Shown here: piece by piece, positions 6,911 through 14,442 of the stretch
Layout of the letters: each line of letters begins with the position of its first letter
How positions within the stretch are numbered: position 1 is the first letter of the stretch
Made by a program: the position numbers and the translations under genes
The notes under the pieces: model-generated
The model's input: only the letters and a program-made list of their open reading frames with translations
What the model was told of the DNA's origin: nothing
Database searches by the model: none
NCBI GenBank assembly: GCA_963715045.1
Contig: CAVQRC010000013.1
Location: 1-18,262, forward strand
DNA from: CAVQRC01 sp963715045
GTDB taxonomy: Bacteria; Planctomycetota; Planctomycetia; Pirellulales; Lacipirellulaceae
DNA: 18,262 nt
Direction: 5' to 3'

Positions 6911-8094
6911 CTCTGCGGAGTTGGAATCAGTGGCGAGGCCCGGGGCGTGATGGCCGAGCCGAGCTGCCCGCCGTGCTGCCGCCCCGTGCTCGCATCGTCT
7001 GGGAGACGCCCCTTCCGGCCACCGGATTGGGAGGGATCGCGGCCACTCCATCGGTCGTCGTGTTCGGCGACCGTAATGCCGAAGACACCCACGACGTCTT
7101 TGCGGCTTACGGGGCTGCTGATGGTCGGTTGCTGTGGACGCACTCGACGCCCGCGATGGGCGAGCTCGATTACGGCAACACTCCCCGGGCAACACCCCTG
7201 ATCGACCAGGATGTCGTCTATACCTTGGGGGCTTTCGGCGACCTCGCATGCCTCGACCTCGAGACGGGGATCGCGCTGTGGCAAAAGAACATCCGCCGCG
7301 CGTTCGACGTCAAAGCGGAACTCATGTGGGGGACAAGTTCGTCGCCGCTGTTGGTCAACGGTGACAAGCTGATCATAAATCCAGGGGGAGCGGAAGCATC
7401 GGTGGTGGCTCTCGATGCGACGACTGGCGGAACCGTGTGGAAATCTCCCGGCGACGCTCACGCTTACGCCTCGTTTTGCCTGGCCACCCTGGGAGGTCAG
7501 CGACAGATTGTCGGATATGACCGGCACACTCTCGGAGGCTGGGATCCAGACACGGGCCGCCGCCTCTGGAAACATGTTCCCGAAGTTCGCGGCGACTTCA
7601 ACGTGCCCTCCCCAATGATCGTCGACCGGCGGCTGTTCGTGGCTACCGAAAACAATGCGGCTCGGTTGTTCGCCTTTAACCCGGATGGAACCATCCGACC
7701 CCGGCCCGTCGCCCGGCAGGACGAGCTCGCGCCTGATATGAGTTCACCCGTCTCCGCCGCAGGGCGAATCTTCTGCGTCAACGGGAGCTTGTACTGCCTC
7801 GACGCGGTCACGCTCCAGATCGTGTGGACCGGTGACGACCCGGCACTCGCCGAATACAACGCACTGATTGCCGATGATGAGCGAATCCTGGTTGTCGGAC
7901 GGGGGGGCACGCTGCTGCTGGTCGATGCTCAGGCCGACCAATTCGAGGTCGTGTCGCGGCTCGACGTCCTTGGGCCGCCGAGCCATGTCCAGCTATACTC
8001 GCATCCCGCCCTCGTCGGATCTCGGCTCTATCTCCGCGGTGAGCAGCGGCTCGTCTGCGTCGAGCTGGGTGACACCGCGACGAACCAACCGTAG
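6907..8094 (+). CDS. PQQ-like (BamB-type) beta-propeller, possibly the C-terminal half of a PhnD-PQQ fusion
   Basis: About 395 residues of repeated WD/PQQ-type blades, for example AYGAADGRLLWTHSTP, CLDLETGIALWQKN, ALDATTGGTVWKSPGD and WDPDTGRRLWKHVPE. The opening WNQWRGPGRDG is the usual start of mature planctomycete PQQ-like proteins. There is no signal peptide and no convincing start: the only common start codon upstream in frame is a GTG at 6811, inside the PhnD-like coding sequence, and translation from it up to the A9 run is an unstructured shadow of that gene. I therefore give the part after the slippery site. The protein is probably made as an extension of the PhnD-like protein, by frameshifting or because the raw sequence lacks one A, and would then sit in the periplasm. 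Binding of real PQQ is not implied; most such propellers bind no cofactor. Only 23 bases separate it from the next gene. Confidence 0.72.
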   Translation: MTLRSWNQWRGPGRDGRAELPAVLPPRARIVWETPLPATGLGGIAATPSVVVFGDRNAEDTHDVFAAYGAADGRLLWTHSTPAMGELDYGNTPRATPLIDQDVVYTLGAFGDLACLDLETGIALWQKNIRRAFDVKAELMWGTSSSPLLVNGDKLIINPGGAEASVVALDATTGGTVWKSPGDAHAYASFCLATLGGQRQIVGYDRHTLGGWDPDTGRRLWKHVPEVRGDFNVPSPMIVDRRLFVATENNAARLFAFNPDGTIRPRPVARQDELAPDMSSPVSAAGRIFCVNGSLYCLDAVTLQIVWTGDDPALAEYNALIADDERILVVGRGGTLLLVDAQADQFEVVSRLDVLGPPSHVQLYSHPALVGSRLYLRGEQRLVCVELGDTATNQP

Positions 8095-8117
8095 CACTTC
8101 GCACCCGGGAGAGAACC

Positions 8118-10581
8118 TTGCGTAACACGACGCGTTCCACGGCACTTGCAGGGCCGACGATCGGGTTGCTGCTCTGCGTGGTGACTGCCGCCGCGGCCGC
8201 CGAGCCTCGGGTGCTTGACGATCGGTATGTGCTGGAACTTGTTGCCTCGGAGCCGGACATCGTAACGCCGATTGGGATCACGTTCGATCGTTTCGGGCGG
8301 ATGCTCGTGATCGAATCTCACACCCACTTTCCGCCAGACGATTATGCGGGCCCGGACCGCGATCGGATTCGCTACGTCGAAGATACCGACGGCGATGGTC
8401 GGGCCGACCGCTTCCGCAGCTTTCTCGAGGGTACCGAAAAGACGATGAGCCTGCGGCGGGGCCCCGACGACTGGATTTATATCGCGACGCGGATGCGGAT
8501 CTTTCGCGCCCGCGACACGGACGGCGACGACGTGGCGGATGAGCAGCAACCCCTGGTCCAACTCGAGACGGCAGGCGACTACCCTCACAACGGTTTGAGC
8601 GGGCTGTGCTTCGACGGCGAAGGCGGCCTGGTGTTCGGTCTCGGTGAAAACCTGGGCGCAAGCTACGAGATTGTGGGGAGCGACGGGACACGCCTGGGCG
8701 GCGGCGGCGAAGGCGGAAACATCTATCGCTGCGGCATCGATGGCAGCGGACTGGAACAGATTGCCACCGGGTTCTGGAATCCCTTCGGGATCTGTGCCGA
8801 TGGCCAGGGACGCTTGTTTGCCGTCGGCAATGATCCAGACGCGAGTCCGCCCTGTCGACTGGTGCACGTCGTCCGGGGAGGCGACTACGGATACCAGTTT
8901 CGTTACGGGCGGTCGGGCAAGCACCCGCTGCAAGCCTGGGACGGAGAACTGCCCGGGACTTTACCGATGGTCGCCGGCACGAGCGAAGCACCCTCGTCGG
9001 TGGTGCTCTACAACGGGCAGCTGATCGTCTCGAGCTGGGGTGAGTATCGCGTCGAACGGTTCACTCTCGAACCCAGAGGAGCCTCGGTCACGGCCCGCCG
9101 GGAAGTCATCGTCCAGGGCGACGAATCGTTTCGCCCCGTCGATTTCGCCGTGGCACCCGACGGTTCGCTCGTGTTCACCGACTGGGTCGATCGCAGCTAC
9201 AACGTTCACGGCAAGGGGCGGATCTGGCGACTGCGGGAGCGAGATCCAGGCAGCAACGACTACCCGCAGATTCCCCCGTTGAGCTCCGACGAGAAGCAGG
9301 CTCGGCAACTCGATCCGCAGCACGCCCTGGCCGCCCTGGATTCACCCGACCCGTTCGTCCGTCACGCGGCCGTCATGGCGATCGCCGACCAGGGCCCGAA
9401 GCTCACGGCCGACGTTCCTGCTGGGGATCGAAGACCCGCGGCAGCGGCTCGGGATCCTGATCGCTGCCCGCCAGCAGCAGCCGGAAGAAACGGACCGCGA
9501 TGCCATCCTGCAAGCCGCGCTCGGCGACTCGGATCCGGACGTGCGACTCTTCGCCGTACGGTGGATTGCCGACGAACGGCTGGTCGAGTTCAAACCCCGC
9601 GTGCAACAACTGCTCGACGATCCGCAGGCCCCCGCAACGCTGCTCAAAGCGGCCCTGGCGGCAGTTGACTGGCTCGAATCGGGCGAGGTCGGTTCTCGAC
9701 CTGCCGGAGAGGAACTGCTGGTGGCCGCCCTCGAAAAGCCGGACCGACCGCGATTGCTGCAGCTGGCATTGAGGCTTCTCCCGGAGGACCACCCTGCCCT
9801 GTCTCCGGAACACTTATCGGTCGTGATCGCCAATCACGATCTCGCTCTCGAGGTTCGTCGCGAAGCCGCGCGGAGTCTCGCGGTCTCGCCACTGCCGACG
9901 GCTCCTGCGATCCGCCTCGCGGTTCTTTCGGATGACACGCTTGAGGTCGAACTCAAGACCGATATCCTGGCCGGCGTCACGCCCGAGAATCCCGCAGGCC
10001 GGAAGATCCTCGCCCGGTTGGCCGACTCGTCGGCAGGAGCCGTTTCGACAGAAGCTCGGCGGATCCTGGCCCGCGATGTGGCCCAGCTCGAACCGAAAAC
10101 GACATCGGGCCTCCCGGCACCCTCGGCGATCGACGCGTGGCTCGAACTGGTTGCGTCCCCAGGCGATCCACAGGCGGGCTGGCGGGTGTTCTTCGGTCGC
10201 CATGGAGTTCGCTGCGGCAATTGTCACAAACTGGACGGTCGCGGTGCCGATATCGGGCCCGATCTGACGAGCATTGCTTCGCGGACCGATCGTCGCCGCG
10301 TGCTGCAGTCGATCCTCGAGCCCAGCCGTGAAATCAGTCCGCGGTACGTCCCCTGGACGATCGAGACGCAGAACGGTCAGTTGATCACAGGACTGTCGCT
10401 GGGCGTCGACAATCACACTCCCGAAGAACGCTTCCTGGCCGCCGACGGCGTATTGTTCACGATCAGCCGCGATGACGTCGCCGCGCGACATCTCGGCCAG
10501 AAGTCGATTATGCCCGACGGACTCGAACGCCTGCTCAGTGTCGACGATCTCCGCAATCTGCTGGCCCTGCTCGAGCAGTAG
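8118..10581 (+). CDS. Membrane-bound-dehydrogenase-type propeller/HEAT/cytochrome c protein (one frameshift)
   Basis: Two overlapping frames (8118-9668 and 9541-10581) are parts of one 820-residue protein. Dropping one base at 9415-9418 joins ...GPKLTADV to LLGIEDPRQRLG.... The start is a TTG at 8118, four bases after GGAGAG; residues 1-28 are a signal peptide ending AAAAA. Residues about 31-410 form a sorbosone/glucose-dehydrogenase-like propeller (LLVIESHTHFPP, YVEDTDGDGRADR, GFWNPFGICADG, VFTDWVDRSYNVHGKGRIWR), as in the planctomycete membrane-bound dehydrogenase family. Residues about 410-660 are HEAT-like helices. The C-terminal cytochrome c domain has CGNCHK (C699, C702, H703) with candidate axial Met798 in SIMPDG. 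Role: probable periplasmic oxidoreductase passing electrons through its heme. It is the last gene of the plus-strand block and converges on the AraC-type gene across a hairpin module. Confidence 0.82.
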
Positions 10582-10585
10582 CGTG

Positions 10586-10608
10586 GGTCACACTTGCCAA
10601 GTGTGACC
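10586..10608. terminator. Perfect 10-bp hairpin after the cytochrome gene
   Basis: GGTCACACTT-GCC-AAGTGTGACC is a perfect 10-bp stem with a 3-base loop starting four bases after the cytochrome gene stop (10579-10581). There is no T-run, so it is not a classical intrinsic terminator, but it could act bidirectionally or protect the 3' end of the RNA. Confidence 0.5.
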
Positions 10609-10702
10609 GCAGCCCGGACCACCGTCGCCACCACCCGCAACGCCAGAGCCCACGACCGGCGCGTCACCGTCGATACGAAGTCCGCGGCTGAACCAGGCTT
10701 CC

Positions 10703-10723
10703 GTGACACTCGGCGAGTGTCAC
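10703..10723. repeat. Perfect 9-bp hairpin, right end of first module copy
   Basis: GTGACACTC-GGC-GAGTGTCAC has a perfect 9-bp stem. Compared with the left-end hairpin it has compensating changes on both arms, which suggests the structure, not only the sequence, is maintained. Confidence 0.6.
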
Positions 10724-10732
10724 CCACGGTGG

Positions 10733-10753
10733 GTCACACTTGCCAAGTGTGAC
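10733..10753. repeat. Perfect 9-bp hairpin, left end of second module copy
   Basis: GTCACACTT-GCC-AAGTGTGAC repeats the left-end hairpin of the first copy. The matching right-end hairpin (10840-10852) is reduced to a 5-bp stem CACTC-GGC-GAGTG, and the sequence just after it overlaps the TGA of the AraC-type gene (10853-10855, minus). Confidence 0.6.
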
Positions 10754-10852
10754 GGCAGCTCGGACCACCGTCGCCACCACCGGCAACGGCAGAGCCCACG
10801 ATCGGCGTGTCACGGTCGGTACGATGTCCTCGGCTGTGCCACTCGGCGAGTG

Positions 10853-11899
10853 TCACCCACTGATCGAAGCATCAGCACGCGACTCGACCACCGCGGATTC
10901 TCGATAGGCCGAGGGCGCGATTCCAAACTGGCGGTGAAACACCGTCGCAAAATACTGACTCGACGAGAACCCGCATTCGAGCGCGACCGAAGTGATGGAG
11001 CGGTCGCCGTCCTGCTTGAGAATCCGGGCGGCCGTATCGAGACGGCACTGATTGAGGTACTTGAACGGCGTGAGGTTGGTGATCGTTCGACAATACTGGA
11101 TGAACTGCGTCACACCCAAATGACACGCTGCTGCCATCTCACGGCTGGTCCATTCACGCCGTAGCAGCGGAGGGCTGCTGGCCAGATCGTCGAGAAACAG
11201 GGCGACCGCTCTCTTTGTTTCCGACAGCGATTCGTCGAGGCAGATCGAATGTTCTCGCAAGACGTCGAGAACGCACAGCAACAACTCGTTCAAGAGCACC
11301 GTCAGCCACGAGATCTCGGCTCGGCTGTCCCGGGTCTCCAGAACCCGGGCGATTCTCTGAAAACAGTGGCGAACATCCGCGGTTGCGTGCCATACCGGGT
11401 GCTCGTTGTGGCGTAACATGCGGGTCAGTTCGTCGATGTCTGCTTTCGCCAACACCAGCCACGAGGGCCAGTGCCAGGGCTGATCGGGGCGGCGAACGCC
11501 CACATCCAGGATGACCCAGTGCAGGCGCCCGGCCGTGACGTGCGGCTGGCCGACGCGATGGAGCTGCCACGGCCGGGTGATCGTCAGATCGTCGGCCCCG
11601 AGCTGGAAATCGGTGCCGTCGACGGCAAATCCCAGATTGCCGGCCTCCAAAAACGTGAGTTCCAGCCCTTCGTTGCGATGATCTCCCAGCGCCCAGGTCT
11701 GGTCGTGCATCGCATCCCAGAATCCAATCGACTTGATCCGGCTCAACGCACCGCGTGGCAGCCTCTGGCCCGGGTAATGACCCCGAGCCAGGGCTTCGAA
11801 ACGGATTTGACCCGTTTCAGCGGCCCGCATCAACGGCCCGCAGGAATCGGCTTGATAGGTGGCCTCGCAGCCTTCGTAGATGGGGATCGGTGATCGCAT
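10853..11899 (-). CDS. AraC/XylS-family transcriptional regulator
   Basis: A 348-residue protein from the ATG at 11899 (MRSPIPIYEG). A longer open frame reaches 12274, but it would overlap the divergent isomerase gene and adds only low-quality sequence. Residues about 76-119 form the N-terminal cupin-like sensor (LELTFLEAGNLGFAVDG, then DDLTITRPWQLHRVG), expected to bind a sugar or similar effector. The C-terminal double helix-turn-helix is clear: helix pair one around 250-276 (TSREMAAACHLGVTQFIQYC) and helix pair two around 301-326 (SITSVALECGFSSSQYFATV), followed by the typical FG-x-x-P-S-A-YR ending. It is divergent from the sugar isomerase gene with a 261-base gap, the usual arrangement for a local activator, and probably controls the sugar block. 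The weak Shine-Dalgarno leaves the start slightly uncertain. Confidence 0.9.
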   Translation of the reverse strand: MRSPIPIYEGCEATYQADSCGPLMRAAETGQIRFEALARGHYPGQRLPRGALSRIKSIGFWDAMHDQTWALGDHRNEGLELTFLEAGNLGFAVDGTDFQLGADDLTITRPWQLHRVGQPHVTAGRLHWVILDVGVRRPDQPWHWPSWLVLAKADIDELTRMLRHNEHPVWHATADVRHCFQRIARVLETRDSRAEISWLTVLLNELLLCVLDVLREHSICLDESLSETKRAVALFLDDLASSPPLLRREWTSREMAAACHLGVTQFIQYCRTITNLTPFKYLNQCRLDTAARILKQDGDRSITSVALECGFSSSQYFATVFHRQFGIAPSAYRESAVVESRADASISG

Positions 11900-12160
11900 G
11901 CGATGGGTCCGGGATGTTCGTATCGTTTCGCTCCGTGAGTCTCGGACAGGAACCCTGTCGTCGTGAACCGGCCGACATTCGTCCATGAGTTGCTGGGAAA
12001 CCGCCTCAAGTAAGCGTATCCGATCAATTCGGTCGCGTTCAAACTGTTTCGCTGAAATGCTTCGCAAGACGGGTCCGTCCGCGACCGCTAGGGTAGGCAG
12101 CGGTAGCATGGTGAATCTCCATCGCTCCTCGGCGACCCGATCCAGGAGGCCCGCAACGGC
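11900..12160. promoter_or_regulatory. Divergent control region between the AraC-type gene and the sugar block
   Basis: This 261-base gap must hold the promoters of both divergent genes. The inverted repeat ACCGCT (12084-12089) and AGCGGT (12099-12104), centres 15 bases apart, lies about 57 to 77 bases before the isomerase ATG and is a candidate operator. AraC proteins usually bind direct repeats, so the match is only suggestive. I could not assign -35 and -10 boxes with confidence. Confidence 0.35.
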
Positions 12161-12986
12161 ATGGGACACATCGACTTCGGAGTCAACCTGGAGTTCGTGA
12201 GGAGTGCGGATCGGCCCTTTGAATGGGCCGTTGAGACGGCCGCCCGACTCGGTTACCGGTGTCGTCGAACCCATGGTCCACTGGGGACGCGAGTTGCTCA
12301 GCGAAGCCGGCTACTTTCACAGCGTTTCGATGCTCGACGACCCGCTCCGGCTGACACGGGCGTGCGACAAGTTCGGCGTGCGACTCTCGGGGCTCTCTGC
12401 CCACACGCCGCTCTGCAAGCCCGAGATCAGCACCGAATATCTCAAGCAGGCCATCCGCTTCGCCGCCGAGGCGGGTGCCCCGGTCGTCAACACCGATGAA
12501 GGTCCCAAGCCGAATTGGACGACCGATACCGAAGACCACGTGCTCATGCGGTATGTCCTTCAAGAGGCCGCCAGCGTCGCGGAACCTCGCGGGATCAAGA
12601 TCGGACTGGAACCGCACCAGCAATACAGCAAGACGCCCGCCGGCCTGAAGCGGATCTGCGAACTGGTCGACTCACCAGCGATCGGAGTCAACTTCGATAC
12701 GGGCAACAGCTACCTCGCTGGCGAGGATCCGCTGTCGTGGCTCGAATCGGTCCTCGATCGTCTCGTGCATCTGCACGCGAAAGATATTTCTGTCGAGCAA
12801 TCGGACGCCGAACGCGGTCAGGTTACCGGCACGCCCGTCGGCTGCGCCTGCGGCGACGGTGTCGTCGACTGGGCACGTGTGATCGATCTCTGCCGCCAGG
12901 CGCCGCGTGACATCGTGCTGAGCGTCGAATGCGGGACCGTGGATCAAGCGGAGCGTAGTATGGCCCACCTCAAGAGCTTGATTTGA
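12161..12986 (+). CDS. Sugar phosphate isomerase/epimerase, xylose-isomerase-like TIM barrel (one frameshift)
   Basis: The start at 12161 (MGHIDFGVNLEFVRSADR) follows AGGAGG at 11 bases. That frame carries the first barrel strand and then degenerates, while the frame just to the left carries the rest. Dropping one base at 12256-12260 joins AARLGYR to VVEPMVHWGRELL and gives 274 residues, typical for the family. Likely metal ligands at strand ends are Glu150 (IGLEPHQQ), Asp179 (GVNFDTGNS), His205 (HLHAKD) and Glu256 (LSVECG), the AP-endonuclease-2/xylose-isomerase-like pattern. No signal peptide, so cytoplasmic. Expected reaction: isomerisation or epimerisation of a keto-sugar or sugar acid; substrate unknown. 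It is 33 bases before the Gfo/Idh/MocA gene, a pairing common in planctomycete sugar oxidation clusters. Confidence 0.82.
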
Positions 12987-13019
12987 TTCCATCCTCCGCC
13001 GACTCAGGAGAGAAGTGTC

Positions 13020-14276
13020 ATGACACCGTCAGCAGCCACGCGGAGCGATCGCAGGACTTTCCTCAAGGCGGCAGGCGCGGCGGTAGCGCTGGCACCGCAC
13101 ACGTCCGTTGCCGCCAGGGCCGGCAGAAGCCCGAACGAGCGGATTGGTGTCGGCTTTATCGGAACCGGCAGTCGCAGCACGGCACACCAGGAAATTGTGC
13201 TGGAGTTTCAGCAGGAAGGCCTCGCGCATCCGGTCGCGGTGTGCGATGTGTACCGGCCGCGAATGCAGGCCGCCGCGACGCGCTGTGGCGACGTGACCAT
13301 GTACGACGAGCACGAGGCCCTGCTCGCCGATCCCCGCGTCGATGTCGTCTGCGTCGCCACGCCCGACCGACATCACGCGCCGCAGACGATCGACGCCCTG
13401 TCGGCCGGCAAGGACGTCTACTGCGAAAAGCCGCTCACCCACTGGGACCAATTCGAACTCGCCAAGAAAATCGACGACGTCGCCAAGCGGACCGGCGGCC
13501 TGGTGCAGGTCGGCACCCAGCACATGGCCGATGACAATTACCCGCAGCTGATTCAGCTGATTCGCGACGGCGTGATTGGCAAGCCCGTGCACGTCGAGTG
13601 CAGCTTCTTTCGTCGCGGCGACTGGGGAGAGCGGATGCCGATCCCCGACCCCGACGCCAGGCCCGGTCCCGATCTGAACTGGGAACGCTTCCTGGGTGAC
13701 GCGCCCGCCAGGCCGTTCGACGTGTCGCGGTTCTTTCAGTGGCGGATGTACTGGGACTATGCCGGCGGGCCCGCGACCGACCTGCTGGTCCACACGTTCA
13801 CGCCGATCTTTTGTATTCTCGAACTGGACTACCCCCAACGCGTGTTCGGTGGCGGTGGCACCTTTCAGTACGACCGGGAAGTGCCTGACCAGTGCAATAT
13901 CATCGCCGATTTCAATGACGGTCCGAGCGTCGTGATGACCAGTTCGCTGTCCAACCATGTCCCCGAAGATACCAAGATTCGCGGCACCGACGGGATCATG
14001 ATGTGGGGCATGCTCCAGGGCGGAAAAGACTACGGTGTCCGAATTGTCCCCTTTGCCGACGGCAAACAGGAAATTCGCATCCCCTGGAAAGGCCAGGGCG
14101 ATACGAAGAAGCTGTGGGCCGACCTGCTGGAGAAGATGAGAACCCGCGAGCCGTGCAAGTGCAATATTGATCTGGCCCTCAGGGTGCAGGCGCCGCTGTC
14201 GATGGGAATCGTTTCGCATCGTGAGAATAAGGTCGTGACATTCGACCAGGACCAGCGGAGATTTGAGCTTCATTAG
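13020..14276 (+). CDS. Tat-exported Gfo/Idh/MocA-family oxidoreductase
   Basis: A 418-residue protein. The ATG at 13020 follows CAGGAGAG at about eight bases. Residues 11-20 are a twin-arginine signal (RRTFLKAAGA), so the protein is probably exported folded, with its cofactor bound. The N-terminal Rossmann domain shows GVGFIGTGSRS (43-53), a nucleotide-binding pattern, then VCVATPDRHHA (110-120) and CEKPLTH (135-141), the family's conserved EKP motif. The C-terminal half is the usual alpha/beta substrate domain. Expected reaction: NAD(P)-linked, tightly bound cofactor oxidation or reduction of a sugar or inositol-type ring. It is next to a sugar isomerase gene and a PmoA gene, consistent with oxidative sugar processing. 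Its TAG stop (14274-14276) overlaps the first base pairs of a palindromic repeat. A 414-codon open frame antisense to it is a composition shadow. Confidence 0.92.
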   Translation: MTPSAATRSDRRTFLKAAGAAVALAPHTSVAARAGRSPNERIGVGFIGTGSRSTAHQEIVLEFQQEGLAHPVAVCDVYRPRMQAAATRCGDVTMYDEHEALLADPRVDVVCVATPDRHHAPQTIDALSAGKDVYCEKPLTHWDQFELAKKIDDVAKRTGGLVQVGTQHMADDNYPQLIQLIRDGVIGKPVHVECSFFRRGDWGERMPIPDPDARPGPDLNWERFLGDAPARPFDVSRFFQWRMYWDYAGGPATDLLVHTFTPIFCILELDYPQRVFGGGGTFQYDREVPDQCNIIADFNDGPSVVMTSSLSNHVPEDTKIRGTDGIMMWGMLQGGKDYGVRIVPFADGKQEIRIPWKGQGDTKKLWADLLEKMRTREPCKCNIDLALRVQAPLSMGIVSHRENKVVTFDQDQRRFELH

Positions 14277-14433
14277 AGCGCTTCAAAACCCCGTTTCAGG
14301 CCTCCCACGGCCGGGAAACACGGTCGTAAGAACTCGTTTTGCAACGGGCTCTAGAGCGTCTTTCAAATACCCGGTTGAGGGCCTCCGAATGCCGGGAAAC
14401 AGGGTGGCCAGGACAAGGTTTTTGCGGCTTCGA
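14275..14433. repeat. Tandem pair of 78-bp imperfect palindromic repeats
   Basis: Copy A (14275-14352) and copy B (from 14353) start with AGAGCG exactly 78 bases apart. Copy A has inverted ends: AGAGC (14275-14279) and CAAAAC (14284-14289) against GTTTTG (14336-14341) and GCTCT (14348-14352). A shared core GCCGGGAAACA lies near the middle of both. The pair fills the gap between the Gfo/Idh/MocA stop codon and the PmoA gene and is related to the copies at 15782-15905. Confidence 0.75.
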
Positions 14434-14442
14434 GATACCGCC

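Larger units (their letters stand above)
10583..10860. repeat. Duplicated 146-bp module bounded by hairpins
   Basis: Two tandem copies (10583-10727 and 10729-10860, offset 146 bases) begin GTGGGTCACACTTGCC and end CGGCGAGTGTCACCCAC. The second copy lacks about 14 bases (AACCAGGCTTCCG region) before its right hairpin. The inner about 85 bases are about 90% alike between copies and encode nothing obvious. The module fills the gap between two convergent genes and overlaps the stop codon of the AraC-type gene. Confidence 0.85.

Noticed and set aside
6637..7575. A 312-codon open frame antisense to the PhnD/PQQ region
   Set aside because: It spans two real genes on the other strand and has no coherent domain.
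8028..8991. Antisense open frames of 237-301 codons opposite the cytochrome gene
   Set aside because: Arg/Pro-rich, without motifs, and opposite a clear propeller domain.
10583..10860. CRISPR array reading of the duplicated module
   Set aside because: Only two copies, 146 bases apart, with the inner sequence also duplicated; no unique spacers and no cas genes.
11900..12274. N-terminal extension of the AraC-type gene to 12274
   Set aside because: It would overlap the divergent isomerase gene and has no family-like content; the ATG at 11899 gives a normal-length regulator.
13029..14273. A 414-codon open frame antisense to the Gfo/Idh/MocA gene
   Set aside because: It lies exactly opposite a gene with clear family motifs, has no recognisable domain, and is expected from high-GC codon bias.
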